Shown here in pieces: positions 6,129 to 6,693 of a stretch of 6,693 nt of DNA. The notes beneath the pieces are model-generated. The model did no database searches and was not told the DNA's origin. It saw only the letters and a program-made list of their open reading frames with translations. The position numbers were made by a program, and so were the translations under genes. The stretch covers positions 1 to 6,693 of the forward strand of contig PIVW01000325.1 in the NCBI GenBank assembly GCA_003353825.1, given 5' to 3'. How positions within the stretch are numbered: position 1 is the stretch's first letter; each line of letters starts with the position of its first letter. The stretch is from Chloroflexota bacterium. GTDB lineage: Bacteria; Chloroflexota; Anaerolineae; J102.

Positions 6129-6194
6129 CACGATTCCGTTAAATCGAGTGCATGATTCTGTTAAATCGGGTGTACGATTCCGCTAGATAATATA
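6129..6194. repeat. 22-bp tandem repeat with internal dyad symmetry, upstream of the PAQR gene
   Basis: Units at 6129-6150 and 6151-6172 match at 18 of 22 positions. A third at 6173-6194 keeps its first 10 bp (TACGATTCCG) and then decays into an AT-rich stretch. Unit 1 contains CGATT, six bases, then AATCG, an inverted repeat, bounded by CAC and GTG. The array begins 17 bp upstream of the ATG at 6112. The AT-rich end (TATATT on the minus strand, 6194-6189) could be a -10 element, but no matching -35 was found. A multi-copy operator for a dimeric regulator is the simplest reading. Confidence 0.7.
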
Positions 6195-6235
6195 ACCGAA
6201 TACCGCAAATAGAGCTACAAATAAGAGGGCGGACT

Positions 6236-6256
6236 GGCAGTGCTCGAAGCACCGCC
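6236..6256 (-). terminator. Hairpin after the arylsulfatase, possible terminator
   Basis: Arms 6236-6244 (GGCAGTGCT) and 6248-6256 (AGCACCGCC) pair over nine positions with one mismatch around a 3-nt loop. It starts 14 nt past the arylsulfatase stop on the minus strand. What follows (AGTCCGCCCTCTTATTT) is only moderately T-rich, so it may be a weak terminator or an mRNA 3'-end stabiliser. Confidence 0.5.
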
Positions 6257-6270
6257 AATCCTGGCCTAAG

Positions 6271-6693
6271 CTATTGTCGTGCCATGATCATGCGCATTTC
6301 TGCTTCGTCATCCTTGATGACATCACCACTGACATCAAAGGTGACGTTGTGGATCGTACCGGTGAACTCGAAGGGGGGGGTGTAGAAAGGGGCCACCGGG
6401 GCGCCGGGGTCAGCGCCCACGGTTATGCCTCCGGTCAGACCTAGACTCAGGGGTGTGGTATGGGGAAAATCGCTTTGTCCCACCAATTTACCATCGACGT
6501 AAAGCTGGGCATAGCCGGGCGCACCCTTGCCGCTGGCGATGTCTGCAGGGCCGGTTACCTCGAATTCGAAGCGCAACGAGTGTCGCCCCTTGGGCAACGG
6601 CTCAGTAGCGCTGACATGTAGGTAATCGCGTGCCACGTAATTTTGCACGTACTGCAGCTTGCCTTCCTGCACATACAGGGCATAACCACCATC
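6271..6693 (-). CDS. Arylsulfatase, C-terminal fragment (5' part outside window)
   Basis: 140 residues run in frame from the right window edge to a TAG at 6273-6271, with no start of its own. The fragment starts DGGYALYVQEGKLQYVQNY, so the coding region extends beyond the edge. It matches, from memory, the C-terminal domain of large bacterial arylsulfatases. The marks are PLPKGRHSLRFEFE, GKGAPGYAQLYVDGKLVG, a TGGITVGADPGAPV segment, FTGTIHNVTFDVSG and the ending EAEMRMIMARQ. This is a beta-rich lectin-like module at the end of an enzyme usually above 700 residues. The full protein would hydrolyse sulfate esters. The formylglycine-forming Cys/Ser motif and metal-binding residues lie outside the window, so activity cannot be judged. 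An eight-C tract in the coding strand (complement of 6373-6380) leaves the frame intact. Confidence 0.88.
   Translation of the reverse strand, partial: DGGYALYVQEGKLQYVQNYVARDYLHVSATEPLPKGRHSLRFEFEVTGPADIASGKGAPGYAQLYVDGKLVGQSDFPHTTPLSLGLTGGITVGADPGAPVAPFYTPPFEFTGTIHNVTFDVSGDVIKDDEAEMRMIMARQ

Noticed and set aside
6129..6194. Possible CRISPR array
   Set aside because: The 22-bp units abut directly with no unique spacers, and no cas gene is present.
6373..6380. Run of eight G as a possible phase-variable or frameshift site
   Set aside because: The arylsulfatase frame reads through it intact and it encodes the expected Pro-Pro before Phe-Glu-Phe. A single sequence gives no sign of length variation.

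Overview
The window reads as an ordinary chromosomal stretch of a bacterium in which every supported gene lies on the minus strand. The best guess for the host is a member of the Chloroflexota (Anaerolineae/Caldilineae-like). The reasons are two lipoproteins with a short signal peptide, a lipobox and a long Glu/Pro-rich linker, a probable F420-dependent oxidoreductase, and the style of the M1-type peptidase. This is inference from protein style and no marker gene is present.

Read in the direction of transcription (high to low coordinates), the window starts with the C-terminal end of an arylsulfatase (to 6271). A hairpin at 6236-6256 follows. A regulatory-looking gap (6113-6270) then carries a 22-bp tandem repeat with internal dyad symmetry, directly upstream of a seven-helix PAQR/hemolysin III family membrane protein (5429-6112).

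After a 175-bp gap with 7-bp tandem repeats comes a compact run of five genes that looks like one operon (5253 down to 710). In order they are a deazaflavin (F420)-dependent nitroreductase-family protein, an M1-type zinc metallopeptidase lipoprotein, a small protein built of five 21-residue beta-type repeats, an all-helical HEAT-like protein, and a polytopic membrane protein with a charged FIDEVGKF motif inside its membrane region. Gaps are 11, 40, -4 and 24 nt. The last three genes have no function I can name. The grouping of an exported protease, a repeat protein, a helical scaffold and a membrane protein is the most interesting part of the window.

A second gap (543-709) holds another run of related 7-bp repeats, a 16-bp near-palindrome and a good sigma70-type promoter (TTGATC, 17 bp, TATAAT). 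This promoter drives the last gene, an amino-acid ABC transporter substrate-binding lipoprotein that is cut by the left window edge. No RNA gene, CRISPR array, insertion sequence or phage gene was seen. No gene-free stretch exceeds 175 bp.
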